Shown one piece after another: positions 36,897-48,026 of a stretch of DNA of 64,000 nucleotides. Source of the DNA: Ypsolopha sequella. Its lineage: Eukaryota; Arthropoda; Insecta; Lepidoptera; Ypsolophidae. The stretch spans positions 14,368,201-14,432,200 of the forward strand of contig OW204001.1 of NCBI GenBank assembly GCA_934047225.1, read 5' to 3'. The first letter of the stretch is position 1, and each line of letters starts with the position of its first letter. The position numbers and the translations under genes are program-made. The notes under the pieces were generated by a model. It did not search any database and was not told where the DNA came from. It worked only from the letters and a program-made list of their open reading frames with translations.

Positions 36897-36957
36897 ATAA
36901 AAGTGTATATATTTATACCTGCTTTGCAAAATAAACTATTTGAATTTGAATTTGAAT
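36897..36957 (+). mobile_element. Displaced 3' end of the older family H copy
   Basis: AAGTGTATATATTTATACC, CTGCTTTGCAAAATAAACTA and the tail TTTGAATTTGAATTTGAA equal the last bases of family H in the + orientation. They continue the sequence that breaks off at 31832. Confidence 0.8.
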
Positions 36958-37309
36958 TTGCTGGAAGTGCCTCATAGCTTTCCATGGTAATATGTGAAAA
37001 AAATAATATACTATGTAAAGGACTTATTTTTTTCGCGATTTTGGCTTTCGTATGAGTGATACGCGCACACAAAGGTGTGTGGAGCGCCATCTCACTCTTC
37101 ACATCTCACCCGTGAATTTTGTCCCTTTCTAGCTTTTTGATTTTATGTAATAGATAAATAATATAATAATTTACAAAATTACTAAGTTTAGCTCTATTTT
37201 GCCTGTAATTTTTTAAATGGATTTGAAAGATCAAAAACTGCATACTAATTTATAGGTAATGGATTACGTTATAATGTTTTTAAATATAATAAATTTAAGC
37301 CTCTAACTG

Positions 37310-37790
37310 AGCCTAGAACATTAAGAACACCAGATTTTCGAGGGATCGTTTGAAAAAATAAGGATTCTCCTTAAATTGAAAAAAAAACATTTTGTTAAGT
37401 GTATTTACTTATAAGTAATGTAACAAGGTCTTACTTTTGTCTAAAAAAACATATTTTCGACCTATTTTTTTTTGTTTTTATACGTTCCGCAGAAAACGCG
37501 GTTAAGGGATCGACTTGATTTTTTTTCATAAAATATGTAAGAGAAATTTTTGTCTGCCAATTATTTCAGTATTTGCTAAAAACCCTCCAATCTATTGTTG
37601 TTGTTTCGCTGCGTGATTATTATGTAATTATGTATACATGTAATTATGACGTATTACCCGTCTAAAAAAAAGAAGCCAACGAGCCAACCTATAAACGCCT
37701 CTAACAAAAGCTAATAAAGTCTTTGCCATTGGACTTATTGTGCTGGGACAAGTAATAAAAAAAAATCTAGGGTATGCCATACTATTCTAT
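37310..37790. repeat. Dispersed repeat B copy 2
   Basis: Same direction and order of blocks as 3600-4101 (CGCGGTTAAGGGATCGACTT, TTGTTTCGCTGCGTGATTAT, GAGCCAACCTATAAACGCCT, GACTTATTGTGCTGGGAC, GGGTATGCCAT). It ends in a short TTCTA repeat (CTATTCTATTCTATTCTA), perhaps its tail. Non-coding; class unknown. Confidence 0.7.
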
Positions 37791-38782
37791 TCTATTCTAA
37801 TTATGTGGATTTCTTAAAATGCACAGTTATCATATCAAACCACATTATTTGCAAGCTCCAGGTAGCAGGTTTAATTCCCAACGATCTTCTTCAGAGGTCG
37901 ATAATTATTTAATCTTACAAGCTATAAGACAGTTTCCAGATAGTCAAGGCAGTGTCAAGTCACCATGGCAACTCTTAAGAAGGGTTTACATTTAGGCTAG
38001 AGTAAATAGCTTACCTACTATTTAGCTGACTACTTTACCACGACTTTACCTCATGTGTTGTCCACTCTACTCTCCCTTTGTAATTTACACTATGCTAAAA
38101 AAATTTTTTTAGTAATGTTTTAAATCCTTAGTACTCTACCAGTAACTCTACCCGTGCATACTAGTCATTATTATGGTCTTGTAAAGATTAATAAAAATGG
38201 TACTTATAGCTTAGTGAAGCGTTGATTGTAACTTAGTTGCAACTTGAAACTTGGGTTACAAAAATAGCAAAAGCGAACCGGATAAACGAGTCTAATGAAT
38301 AGCCAAGTTGTAGCTAAGTTCAATTTGTCTATTAAAGCCAATGCAGCATTCTTATTCTTTTTTGGAAGACAAGGGTAATGCAGAAATGTAAGTATTTAGG
38401 ATGGATATGTCTTTTCAAAACAGAAAAAAAAATAGACAACGATTAAACACTTAATATAAACAGTCATAAGCTAAAATAATCACCAAAACAAGTGTTGCTT
38501 TCACAGCTAAGCTAATTATAAACTTGAAAATAAATCTTTATCAAGGTCAAAATAAGGATAATGATATGAAGAGTATATGCCGTCCTCTGCTTAAAAGTCA
38601 TACAAATTTATGAAAAAACTCTTTTACATAAAAGTTATTATGTGACTGATTTATGATAAATAGACCTGACTGACTGATCAAAGATTAAGGTTCAGATACC
38701 TTTTTTGCCAAATTATTGAAATTTAGTTTTAGTTAATTGAAATTTAGTTATTGAAATTTAGTTTTAGCTTCCTTCTCATTCT
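37791..38782. other. No gene recognised
   Basis: AT-rich intergenic sequence. CCAGGTAGCAGGTTTAATTC near 37858 resembles a decayed tRNA-type B box of a SINE. No exon supported. Confidence 0.3.
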
Positions 38783-38946
38783 GGGGCTCTACCGCGTAAT
38801 TCTCATTTGTATCAACTTCAAGCAAATGCATGCGAAATTCAACGCGTGCAAAAGAGATGGCATGTTAGGCGGGCGTCGTCGCACGCACGTCAAATTTCAA
38901 TCTCAAGTTGATGTTGATGAAAATTAAAATTACGCGGTAGACCTGC
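38783..38946. mobile_element. MITE, family D copy 3
   Basis: Starts GGGGCTCTACCGCGTAATTC and ends AATTACGCGGTAGACCTGC. The interior is nearly identical to the copies at 11130 and 31107. Confidence 0.85.
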
Positions 38947-39814
38947 TGGTCTTGCTTGCCCAATAAATAACTATTTATTTCGGTTAAATACCACTGCCTA
39001 TTCTCAATTCAACTCTATACAAGGTTTTATGTTTAGGTAGAGATTTATAAAATGGGCTCTACATTGAGCAACTCGTATAGCTCTCGTAACCTACATACAG
39101 GGAGTAAATAAAAAAATCATGTCTCAAATTATGTATAAAAATAAATCATCTGTCACTTTTGACATAATTATGTCACAAAATCCGTATAAAATCAATTTTT
39201 ATTTCAATGGTACTAATGTCAATTTTAATTTTGATATTTCCTGTATCTCCCACCGACCAACTGAGAGTTCGTTGGAAGTAGGGCATAAAAAAACGGAATT
39301 TACTTTCCCACAGACCAACCCATTGTTAGGTTAGTTGGTCCGTGGGTTAGAAATCGTATTTTTAATGAAATCACATAAGACATAAGACATTTTTTTATTC
39401 ATAATTAAGATTACTATACTGTTCATACGGAACACCTTTAGATTTTCAAGGTTTAATGTTATTTAAGTTTCTTGTTTAATAAAATTCTGTACCTGGTTAC
39501 GATAAAAAGCTTTAAATATTATTTCTTGTGACTGTTACAGGAGTAGACTAATATCAATACATAAACATAATAATAATCTCAAGTATATAAACATAAATAC
39601 TACAACAGCTTTATACTGTATAAATAAAAAAATATATATCATGGAATCTCTCATTTATTTTCATTACTAAATATTACAGCATCATACTTGACGTAGACAT
39701 TCATTTTGCCACCCAACTCTATGTAAATTTATACACCTATTTTTCACGGTATTATCTGCACAGCTGAAAACATTTCCAGTTGTTATTTTTGCGATCGAAA
39801 ACACGAGTGTCATT
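38947..39814. other. No gene recognised; possible promoter region at the end
   Basis: AT-rich sequence. A short mirrored pair near 39250-39345 (GACCAACTGAGAG and GTTAGTTGGTCCGTGGG) may be a small MITE. The last 100 bases precede the putative first exon; no TATA or initiator element could be assigned with confidence. Confidence 0.3.
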
Positions 39815-40141
39815 TGTCTATTCATTCAGCCGCCACAGTGGATGACGTGAGTGCCATTGCCATGTTGCTGAGTCCATTCATTGATAAATAACTGAGTGGA
39901 GTAGCTGACACGCGAGGCCTTCGCCAATAGTTGGCGGCCGTTGCATTGGATAGGCTTTTGAGTTTTTAAGGCAGTCTCTGCAAAACACGCGCCAGCGCAA
40001 CCCGTTTCGGCGTACCCGCACCTAACAGTATCCGCAGTGGATCGCAATCCAGTGCCAGCTGTGTCCGCAGTGTTTGTGTTGTATTGGATCCTTGTGTCGA
40101 TGAACAATAATCCAACATGAAGTTTCACTTGAAAGTTTTTG
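39815..40141 (+). CDS. Putative first exon of a host gene (start codon 40117)
   Basis: A stretch of about 300 bases richer in GC than its surroundings ends in ATG at 40117, followed by codons for MKFHLKVF and then G|GTAAGTAG, a strong splice donor at 40142. The coding part is 25 nt, leaving phase 1. A short first coding exon that starts a hydrophobic, signal-peptide-like N-terminus is common in insect secreted-protein genes, but the product cannot be named from eight residues. Limits of the 5' UTR are estimates. No matching downstream exon was identified within the window; a very long intron filled with mobile elements is possible. Confidence 0.38.
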
Positions 40142-40654
40142 GTAAGTAGTTTTTGTTTACACTTAAAAAAAACGAGGTCTAGGCAACGCGTTGATGTCTT
40201 TTATTAGGATACTATAGGTAATTAAATAAATTATGATATACCTAATTAGGTATTATATTCGTCTTTTATTACATCGTTTTATCGTTTTATTTTGGATCTG
40301 AAAAAAAATATATAGCGTCAGATACTTGAGTTATGAAGGCAGTAGTTTTAATGAGTAAATTACGTGCAGTTTTAGTTCCTTAGCTGCGTATTAAATACAA
40401 AGTGAAGCATAATTAGCAAATTAAAAATTTCTCGCCTTGGAGGGATAATTGAATCCATTCTTATTCTGTTTTATTTTATTATAATCTTTATGCGAATGTG
40501 TTATGAACGGTCATGATTTACCGTGAAGTGTAAGTCTCACTCCGTAAATCCATTAATATAATGCTGAAGAAATAAATAGGTACATAAAGTTGAATTTTAC
40601 AGCCAAATTCTAGCAAGTTATGATTCTTTATGAAGATTAAACCAATTGATTTGG

Positions 40655-40862
40655 ATTTGGGTTAAATGGTAATAAGGGTCATTGAACCTTGGTTATATGG
40701 TCTCTGTCCAAACCTTCAGTGTGAATTTGACTGTATCAGTCAAATATATCATCATGACATGAATCCCCGAGGGGGGTGTCAGAGGTGTTCCGAGTGTGAA
40801 GTGAAGTCAATGTAAGTCACAGTCCACACTCGGTACACCCGCGTTTCATAGACGATTATTAT
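40655..40862. repeat. Fragments of MITE family A and of a SINE tail
   Basis: 40655-40745 matches one end of family A (GGTCATTGAACCTTGG, GTGAATTTGACTG). 40746-40862 is the complement of the 3' part of the SINE at 53121-53395 (CATGACATGAATCCCCGAGG, AGAGGTGTTCCGAGTGTG, CGGTACACCCGCGTTTCA). No gene lies between 40142 and 40920. Confidence 0.55.
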
Positions 40863-40919
40863 GTTATGTATCAATCATACTTACCTTATACGAGAAGGTC
40901 TTAGTTATTGAATTATTGA

Positions 40920-42040
40920 TATATGAAACTTTTTTCTAATTTCCTTCGCGACAGAGTACAATTTGTAAAATACGGCCCATACATTTCAGATGCATATCAA
41001 ACGCGTTCTGGAATCAGTCAGGGGTCGAACCTGGGACCTTTCTTGTTTCTGCTTTTAATTAACGATCTTCCTAGTGTCGTCAATAACTCGAGAGTGCTGT
41101 TGTTCGCTGATGATGTGAAACTGATTAAGGTAATTGAATCCTTGGACGACAGCCTAAAATTACAGCAAGATATCGACGCTGTACTTCGGTGGAGTGTTGA
41201 TAACAGGCTGTACTTCAACTTCAATAAGTGCGAAATGATGAGTTTCTCTCGTTCACCTGCGCCATTGCAACACCAATACATAGTAGGGGCCGACCCCATC
41301 GCACGAGTCACGCAGGTGCGCGATCTCGGTGTAGTCTTTGACCAACAACTGACCTTCCGTCAGCACGTAGAGAAGGTGACGAAAGCTGCCTTCCAGCGAT
41401 TAGGATTTGTGCTACGTAATTCTGCACCCCTTACCGCCGTGGCCACCCGGGTGCTGTATGCAGCTCTAGTTCGTAGTATTGTAGAAACGAATGCAGTGGT
41501 CTGGTGTCCACATGAAGATAAATATATCCTCATGTTGGAACAAGTCCAAAAACGTTTTTTAAGATATGTGTATAAGAAGAATCATAAATACTATCCTTTT
41601 ATGTACCCAACTCGATTTCTTGAAGGTCATTTGGGCTATGAGTCAATTGAGCTCAGAAGAAACTTAGCTTTGGCAAAATTTATACTTGGCGTTATTCGAA
41701 ATAAGATCGACTGTGTGGATCTTGTTGAGAAAATTCTAAAACTGTTTGTGCCCGATAGGTACCTCAGGGGGCGCAGTCATACGTTGTTCGCGGCGCCATT
41801 TTCGCGCACTAACCTTTATCGGTACTCGCCCGTCGCGCGAGCACTCGACATATTCTGCTCCCTGCTCGCTGAAGCACCAGAGTGTGATATTTTTGTGGAT
41901 CGTATTAGTTATCTGATAGATGTTTGTAAGAGAATGTTAGAGAGAAGTATGAAAGTAAGTGCTTTAATTTAAGAACTATATTATTGTAATGATTTAGATT
42001 TATCTGTTATGTTACAATTTTGAATGAATAAACAAATAAA
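40920..42040 (+). mobile_element. 5'-truncated non-LTR retrotransposon, family J
   Basis: An open frame at 40923-41972 (349 residues) covers the second half of a reverse transcriptase and the C-terminal domain: GISQGSNLGPFLFLLLINDL (30-49), active-site FADD (61-64), LGVVFDQQLTFRQHV, VWCPHEDKYI and a basic QVQKRFLRYVYKK block. A TGA just upstream marks the truncation point. The 3' UTR runs to about 42040 with AATGAATAAACAAATAAATTC. Endonuclease and the first RT motifs are missing, so it cannot move by itself. The frame is intact, so the insertion is fairly young. A second fragment of the family is at 28555-28918. Confidence 0.9.
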
Positions 42041-42253
42041 TTCTTATGGCGATTTGTATGGTTGCAATGTGCAGAAAAGGATAACGTCTAAACTAAAACT
42101 GATAATTAAGATGGCCCCCCCTTTCTTTATTTTTTAAGACATGAGCTCTAGACAATGACACTCCGCATGCTAGAATAAGAAAATCATTTTTTCGGCTCCT
42201 TTTTCAGGGGATCCCCTGAAAAATAATTGAATTGAACTTTTAATTTAATATTT

Positions 42254-42335
42254 ACTAGCGACCCGCCCCGGCTTCGTACGGTGTTTTAATTTATCGTTAC
42301 GTACTTATAAGTACGGATTACGTTTTTGCGCTGAA
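42254..42335. repeat. Insect repeat piece (CTAGCGACCCGCCCCGGC type)
   Basis: CTAGCGACCCGCCCCGGCTT followed by CGTACGG is a familiar start of a repeat widespread in insect genomes. The other typical part (CCGCATCAAAATCCGTTGCG) occurs separately at 44990-45110. Just before it, 42120-42215 (GCTCTAGACAATGACACTCC) is related to 25290-25375. Confidence 0.5.
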
Positions 42336-42339
42336 AAGC

Positions 42340-42735
42340 ACGTTTTTATTATAGTAGTTTATGGTACAAGGGCGAAAAGGAACATATTACGACGACGATT
42401 TAAAACACGAGCGTAGCGAGTGTTTTAAACGTAACCGAGTAATTTATTGCTTTTACGCCCGTGTATCATACTACGTTTTTCAATGCATAGTGTGAGGAAA
42501 TAAAACAAATATAATCTTGTGAACTTTAAATTATGATTGGCTCAAAAGGACTGTATCCAGAGCCGTTAAACAGTGGAAAAAAAGTATTACATTTATGATA
42601 CACAGGAAAGGTTGCAGGTTAGCCAACCATTGTAAATAAATAAAAAAAATGATAACAATAAAGCCCTAGGGCAAAATAATCGACTTCTGTTCGGTTTTGA
42701 TGCATAAAAAGTGGGCCTTTACGAGCACTTGCATT
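42340..42735 (+). repeat. Dispersed repeat K copy 1
   Basis: About 395 bp that return in inverted orientation at 51001-51413. Shared text includes TTACGCCCGTGTATCATACT, GGACTGTATCCAGAGCCGTT, GGAAAGGTTGCAGGTTAGCC, GCCCTAGGGCAAAATAATCG and AAAGTGGGCCTTTACGAGCA. Non-coding. The copy directly abuts the LINE fragment at 42738. Confidence 0.8.
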
Positions 42736-42737
42736 GA

Positions 42738-44600
42738 ATATTTATTTTTTCTAATACATTTAATCAAAACACTGCACTAACTAATAAAGATATTGACTCA
42801 CCAACTCAATTGCTAACAGAAAACACAAATAGAGTAGAAAATAATATGCACTTTCGTCCTACAACTCCCTTGGAAATTACTAAAATAATTAAAGGCATGG
42901 AAACAAAGAAGTCTTGCGGTTACGATGAAATGCCTGTGACTGTAATCAAAAGTAACATTGACATTCTGGCAGAACCACTTTCAAATTTCTTTAATTCGTG
43001 TTTAGAATCTGGTGTATTTCCTGATCAGCTCAAAATAGCGAAAATATTACCTACTTTTAAAAAAGGCACAAAAACTGACCCAAGTAAATATCGCCCTATT
43101 TCGTTATTGCCCGTTATTTCGAAAATATTTGAAAAAATTATGAAAGATAGGCTAATGGTTCGTTTACTTTTAAATAAAGTTATCAGTTGCAGGCAATACG
43201 GATATCAAAGAGGCGTAGGAACGACGGATGCAATTAATACCCTTATAGATGACGTTATTAAACATATTAATAACAAACAAAAAGTCGTTGGTATATTTTT
43301 GGATCTGAGCTCCGCCTTTGACTTGGTTGACCATGACATTTTACTACTTAAGTTGGAACATTACGGTGTTAGAGGCACTATTTTGCAATTTTTCAAATCT
43401 TATTTGCAAAATAGAAAGCAGTTCATTCAAATAAAAACAATAGAAAATCAGCAAGAATTAGTGGTAAAGTCTAAATTGGTTAAGCTATTAAGAGGAGTTC
43501 CACAAGGTTCAATATTGGGACCTGTACTTTTTATTATTTTTACCAACGACCTCATTAATTACGTCATGAAAGTAATAACAGATATACAGTTAGTTATATA
43601 TGCAGACGATACCAACGCTATCATCTCCTCTTCGAATTTGGCCGACTTAAGTCTTAAAGCTAACCTCACCCTTAAGGCCTTTGACACTTGGTTTAGAACA
43701 AATCAATTATTGGTCAATGCAACTAAAACGAATGCTATGTTATTCAGACCAACAGCAGGAAACGGAGATTTTATTGACATTTCTATGAATGGTGAAAAAA
43801 TTGGATTGGTAGAACAGGTCAAGTTCCTAGGAATTAACATTGACTCGCTATTAAATTGGAGATGTGAGTTAAAAGCCATCGTGGGATCGATTGCGTCTGC
43901 CTGCTATGCAATCAGAAGCTTGAGAGATGAGGTTGGCATAAAGGAATTGAAAATGGTATATTACGCTTTGGTCGAGTCAAGACTTCGATATACTATCAAA
44001 TTCTGGGGACATAGTTACAAATATAACATTGAAAAAGCCTTTGTTATTCAAAAAAGAGCTATTCGTACGATGGTTCGAATACAGCAAACCGAGTCATGCC
44101 GAGAATATTTCCAAAAACTAGAAATACTAACTGCTCCAAGTCTGTATACTCGTATATTCGTGCTTCTCACGGATTTTTCTAAGAATATGCACAAGTTTGA
44201 AACAGCGGATGAACGGCTAATTAGGCTTAGCTCTAGACGCAAGAACTTAACAAATAACTTTAACCCTAAACTAGAGATTTCTAAACACTGCACACGGTAT
44301 CAATCAGTTGTCTTGTTCAACAAGTTGCCTACGGAGTTAAAGACTATTACAAGTCATACTTTGTTTAAAAACAAATTAAGACAGTATTTGTTGGAGAGGA
44401 ATCTGTACGAAATTGATGAATTGTGACAAATTTTTATTTTGACATAATTATTAAATTTTTGACATATTATAATTGACATTAACATAAATGTATATAATTG
44501 TAGAAATAAGTTATTAGTGTTATGTTTGTTTTATTATGTATGAAATTCAAATGTGATGTATATTGCTTGTGAATAAATAAATGAAATGAAAAAGGTAATA
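42738..44600 (+). mobile_element. 5'-truncated non-LTR retrotransposon, family L
   Basis: One open frame to 44426 (538 residues from 42810; readable back to 42738) covers the complete RT core and C-terminus: KSCGYDEMP, KYRPISLLPVISKIFEK (93-109), GIFLDLSSAFDLVDHDIL (161-178), LRGVPQGSILGPVLF (227-241), the active-site IYADD (263-267) and the basic FVIQKRAIRTMVR. The 3' UTR ends near 44600 in AATAAATAAATGAAATGAAA. The endonuclease and ORF1 are missing. Layout resembles family H but sequence identity is low, so it is another CR1/Jockey-type family. Intact frame but not autonomous. Confidence 0.9.
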
Positions 44601-44939
44601 ACAGGCCATATTGATCTATATTAAATGCACAATGTATTTAAGGTACTTAATTGTATAAGGATTAATGCTATATTGCTTAAAATTGCTTCGTAAATAAGCC
44701 ATTATTTCTCGTAAAAAGTAAAGGATAAAAAATGGTTATTGTGGGTTATCCCTAAGAGATAGACATATACCATTGCGGACTTTTTTGTAGACCTTTGTAA
44801 GGTGTACAATACTTTATTACATTATTTTGATCTATCTCGTAGGGTCCAGCCAGCGTTTGCAATGTAAGCGCAAAAAAATGTGTTTACTTACGACATCACA
44901 TTAGACACATCTAAAATTATCAGTGTTTCTCTACTATAT

Positions 44940-45115
44940 TATGCATGTATTATACATATAAACCGTCTTCTTGAATCACTCTGTCTATTAAAAAAAACCG
45001 CATCAAAATCCGTTGCGTAGTTTTAAAGATCTAAGTAAACATAGGGACAGACAGACGGCGGGAAGCGACTTTGTTTTTTTACTACGTAGTGATTGTGATT
45101 AAATATGTGTCACCG
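44940..45115. repeat. Insect repeat piece (CCGCATCAAAATCCGTTGCG type)
   Basis: AACCGCATCAAAATCCGTTG, CGTAGTTTTAAAGATCTAAG, GGGACAGACAGACGGCGGGA and AGCGACTTTGTTTTTTTACT form the other recognisable segment of the repeat noted at 42254. Non-coding. The stretch between 44601 and 44940 shows nothing of note. Confidence 0.55.
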
Positions 45116-45119
45116 TTTT

Positions 45120-45325
45120 TCCATCGCCTTAAATGCGGAAGCCGGAAACTGGCGACAGTACTTGTTCATACGAACAACTTTTACTATGGAACCAACCTAC
45201 AAATCGCGAGAAAAAAATCTGTTGTTCTATAGAAAAGTTCTACTCGACCAAAATGTATGAAAAAACCGTTTCTTTTTCACGTTTGTAAGGACGACGACTA
45301 TCGCCAGTTTTCAGCTTGGTAAAGA
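45120..45325. mobile_element. MITE, family E copy
   Basis: TGCGGAAGCCGGAAACTGGC at the left is mirrored by CTATCGCCAGTTTTCAGC at the right. The interior (CATACGAACAACTTTTACTA, GGAACCAACC, TCTATAGAAAAGTTCTACTC, GACCAAAATGTATG) matches 50716-50990. The outermost TACTGGGTGTTAA ends are lost or decayed. Confidence 0.6.
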
Positions 45326-45714
45326 GCGCAAATGTACGCCAACAATTACGTTAGGGTACCTTCAGATGTATTCTGAAAAACATTCAAACTTGGTGAATGA
45401 ATAAACTTAACAACCCATTAATTTCATAGCTTAGCTATGTCACGATATGAATCATCCCTGGTTCAAGTCCACACTTCGGTACCCTCGATTCACCCACAAC
45501 TAATAGGTCCCAGCGTGATTGATAGTGAGCCCAATCGCAGTAGTTTGAGTAAAATATTTTTTAAAATATTGAAATTCTCACTTCTGATTGGTCTCAGGCA
45601 TCTACATACTAATTCCATCATGACGAGTATCACGACAGTATCATGACGAGTGTTCTTTATCTCATTTTTCGTGAAATTGTTTTTGATGGTCGTAGATAAA
45701 GTATTGTGTGCAAC

Positions 45715-45910
45715 TGGGCATAATTAAACATTGGGACACTCGTGCAAGTGTATTACGAAACGAACAAAGTGTCCAAGTGTCTCACATTAGGTCACAGTTG
45801 CGCAAAATACTATTTGAGTGCATTACAAACTAGAAAAGATCAATTAGAAACAGATTTCAAATATTTTGAGAAAAATATCCTCGGTCCAGGATTTGAACCT
45901 GCGACTTTAA
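45715..45910 (-). mobile_element. SINE-like family F copy with tRNA-type B box
   Basis: On the - strand, CAGGTTCAAATCCTGGACCG contains a B-box-like GGTTCAAATCC, followed by TTCTAGTTTGTAATGCACTC, GTGAGACACTTGGACACTTT and GAGTGTCCCAATGTTTAATT. Parts match 17085-17450 and 57890-58030. The interpretation as a tRNA-derived SINE rests on the B box and is moderate. Confidence 0.5.
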
Positions 45911-45981
45911 GCAACTGTCGACGATCTGCATGCACTTGTCGTGAAAGCAAAAAGTCGCAGGTTCGAAACATGGTACGAGTA

Positions 45982-46244
45982 ATAAAAAAATAAATATTAA
46001 TCTTGCCTTTTGTTTCTGTTCTAGTTTGTAATTCAATTCAATTCAATTCTAAACTTTTTGACTTAAAAAATAAAACACAATGCACTCTAATAATATTATT
46101 AAATTACATGTCCGGTATGTAATTTAATAATATTATTAGAGTGCATTGTGTTTTATTTTTTAAGTCAAAAAGTTTAGAATTGAATTGAATTGAATTACAA
46201 ACTAGAACAGAAACAAAAGGCAAGATTAATATTTATTTTTTTAT
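45982..46244. repeat. Perfect palindrome: 128-bp arms, 7-nt loop
   Basis: Arms 45982-46109 and 46117-46244 are exact complements by eye, around the loop GTCCGGT. The arm contains three AATTC-type repeats (TTCAATTCAATTCAATTC), TTTTGACTTAAAAAATAAAA and TGCACTCTAATAATATT. The pieces TTCTAGTTTGTAA and TGCACTCTAATAATATT are contiguous at 57978, so 57 bases are inserted between them here. Such perfection means very recent origin, gene conversion or an assembly artefact. Confidence 0.9.
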
Positions 46245-46557
46245 CACCATTCAAGACAAACAAAAGAACACAGTTTACTTGATAGATATAGCGATACCCA
46301 ATACTCACAATCTGCAATCGACACACACAGAAAAAATAACCAAATACAAAGATCTGGCTATGGAAATTAAAACACAGTGGCGTGTAAACACTGTTATAAT
46401 ATGCCCTGTCGTAATATCAACTACAGGTGTTATTCATCAAAATCTTGTGACTAGTTTAAATAACTACTTTAGATATCCCGACTCATACAATTTATCTTCT
46501 GCAAAAAGCTGTAATTCTCAACACCTGTCATATCACAAGAAAATTCCTTCAGTCTAA
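46243..46557 (+). pseudogene. C-terminal relic of another RT-linked element protein
   Basis: An open frame starting right at the palindrome edge reads through VYLIDIAIPNTHNL, EKITKYKDLAMEI and VIICPVVISTTGVIHQNL, and stops at 46557. I recognise the DIAVPN...KI.KY..L.EI...PIV.S..G pattern from C-terminal parts of insect mobile-element proteins that also carry a reverse transcriptase. A nuclease-like role is inference. Everything upstream is gone, and the last 30 residues look diverged. No start codon is supported. Confidence 0.55.
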
Positions 46558-47718
46558 CTCATCGCAAAACACATACCTATTCATGTAAACTACTCTGCAC
46601 TTGGTCTCGGTCCGAGCCACTTTTACCTCTTAGAAAAAGAGAGAAAATAAGAATAAAACAATGATAATAATAATATAAGCGGTAATATTAAATACTTGTA
46701 GGATTGTCCGTAAATTCTTAGGACATGAATAATTGTACACATGCATTTGGCTTCGGCCCGTGCTATTTTACCACCTCTAGAAACATGTACGAGAGAAAAT
46801 ATTTTGAAAACAAATTTGTTGAATTTTTCATAATAATTTTTTCAAATTTTTCACATAGAACCTCATTCATTAGACTTTTTTACTAAGACTTTTTCACTAT
46901 ACTTTAAAAATATTTACTCTGGTTGAAGCTTGATCAATAGGTCGAAACTGGAGTTTGAATCCTATCGAGCATGCACTGATGAGTTTTTCTAAATTTACTT
47001 GCCTGTAATTGCTGTAATTGCCTGTAAAAGATTCTTTTTTAATTTTTTTTCAGAGAATTTACGTCATTTTAGGACACAGTTTTCATTATTTTGGTATGTA
47101 AATTAACCATTATTTTTTATGATTTTTTAAAGAATTGTCCGATGAACTTGTCACTTGAGAATTTTAGACATTATACTGATTGTGATTGTGATTACTTATA
47201 AAAAAAGTGATCTGTCTCTGTCTGTCTACTCGTCTATCATCTAGCTGTCAAATTAGTCTGAAGCAAATTATTATAAATTTATCTTGATAGCAAAGGACAC
47301 ATTTCTAAACAGCCATTACTCAAGTGACGTCACACGAAGGCAAATGGAAGTTGCAGCCTTTTCGTAAAAATATTTATCATCATGAGCTTTTTTAGACCAA
47401 AACTTCGAAAATACGGCTTATTAAACCTAAATCTCGAAATGGTTTTCGAATTAACACACCTTAACATAATTTAATTTCATCAATTTAATTTAATAATTGT
47501 ATACTTACCACTTACTGAATAAAGGAAACAAGTAAAGGAAACACTGTGAGATAAACTTGCATGCTTTAAAAATCGCTGCGGGTTGTCCGTAAAATATACA
47601 GTTTTTTTTTCTATGCGTTCAATCTCAGCACTCAATCTCAGTATGAAAAGTTAAAATTTAGTTTTTCCAATTTAAGATTAAACGTCAGTTGCTTAGCGCA
47701 AAGTGTATAACTTAACTT
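46558..47718. other. No gene recognised
   Basis: AT-rich sequence. GGAGTTTGAATCCTATCGAG then CATGCACTGATGAG at about 46952-46990 looks like the B-box region of a decayed tRNA-type SINE. No exon supported. Confidence 0.35.
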
Positions 47719-48026
47719 TGTTTTTCTTGTTTAGAAGTTAATAATTGAAAAACATTTCGGTATGAGGCAGTCGTCACCAAAGTTCAATGTTAGTGAGGTT
47801 TATAAAGCATGATTTTGAAATTTAATGCACACTTAGTCATGATCTTGTCCAAACAAAGTTAAAACTGCATTTTAAGTTGGTATTGAGAATATCATGACTA
47901 ATTGTATACACAATTTCAAACTCTTGCTTTATAAACCTCACTAATAATGAACTATTGGCGTCAAAATTAAATGCCATGGACCAAAATGCTTTTCAATTTT
48001 TAAATTTCTAAACAAAAAAAACAAAC
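47719..48026. mobile_element. Hairpin MITE
   Basis: AGTGAGGTTTATAAAGCATG and its near complement CTTGCTTTATAAACCTCACT face each other (47790-47945), with CCAAAGTTCAAT against TGAACTATTGG outside and TTTGTTTTTCTTGTTTAGA against TTCTAAACAAAAAAAAC further out. Arms are imperfect, so this is an older unit. Non-coding. Confidence 0.65.

Noticed and set aside
45982..46244. Perfect palindrome as a CRISPR, terminator or microRNA locus
   Set aside because: A single hairpin with long arms in a eukaryotic, repeat-rich context gives no support for any of these.
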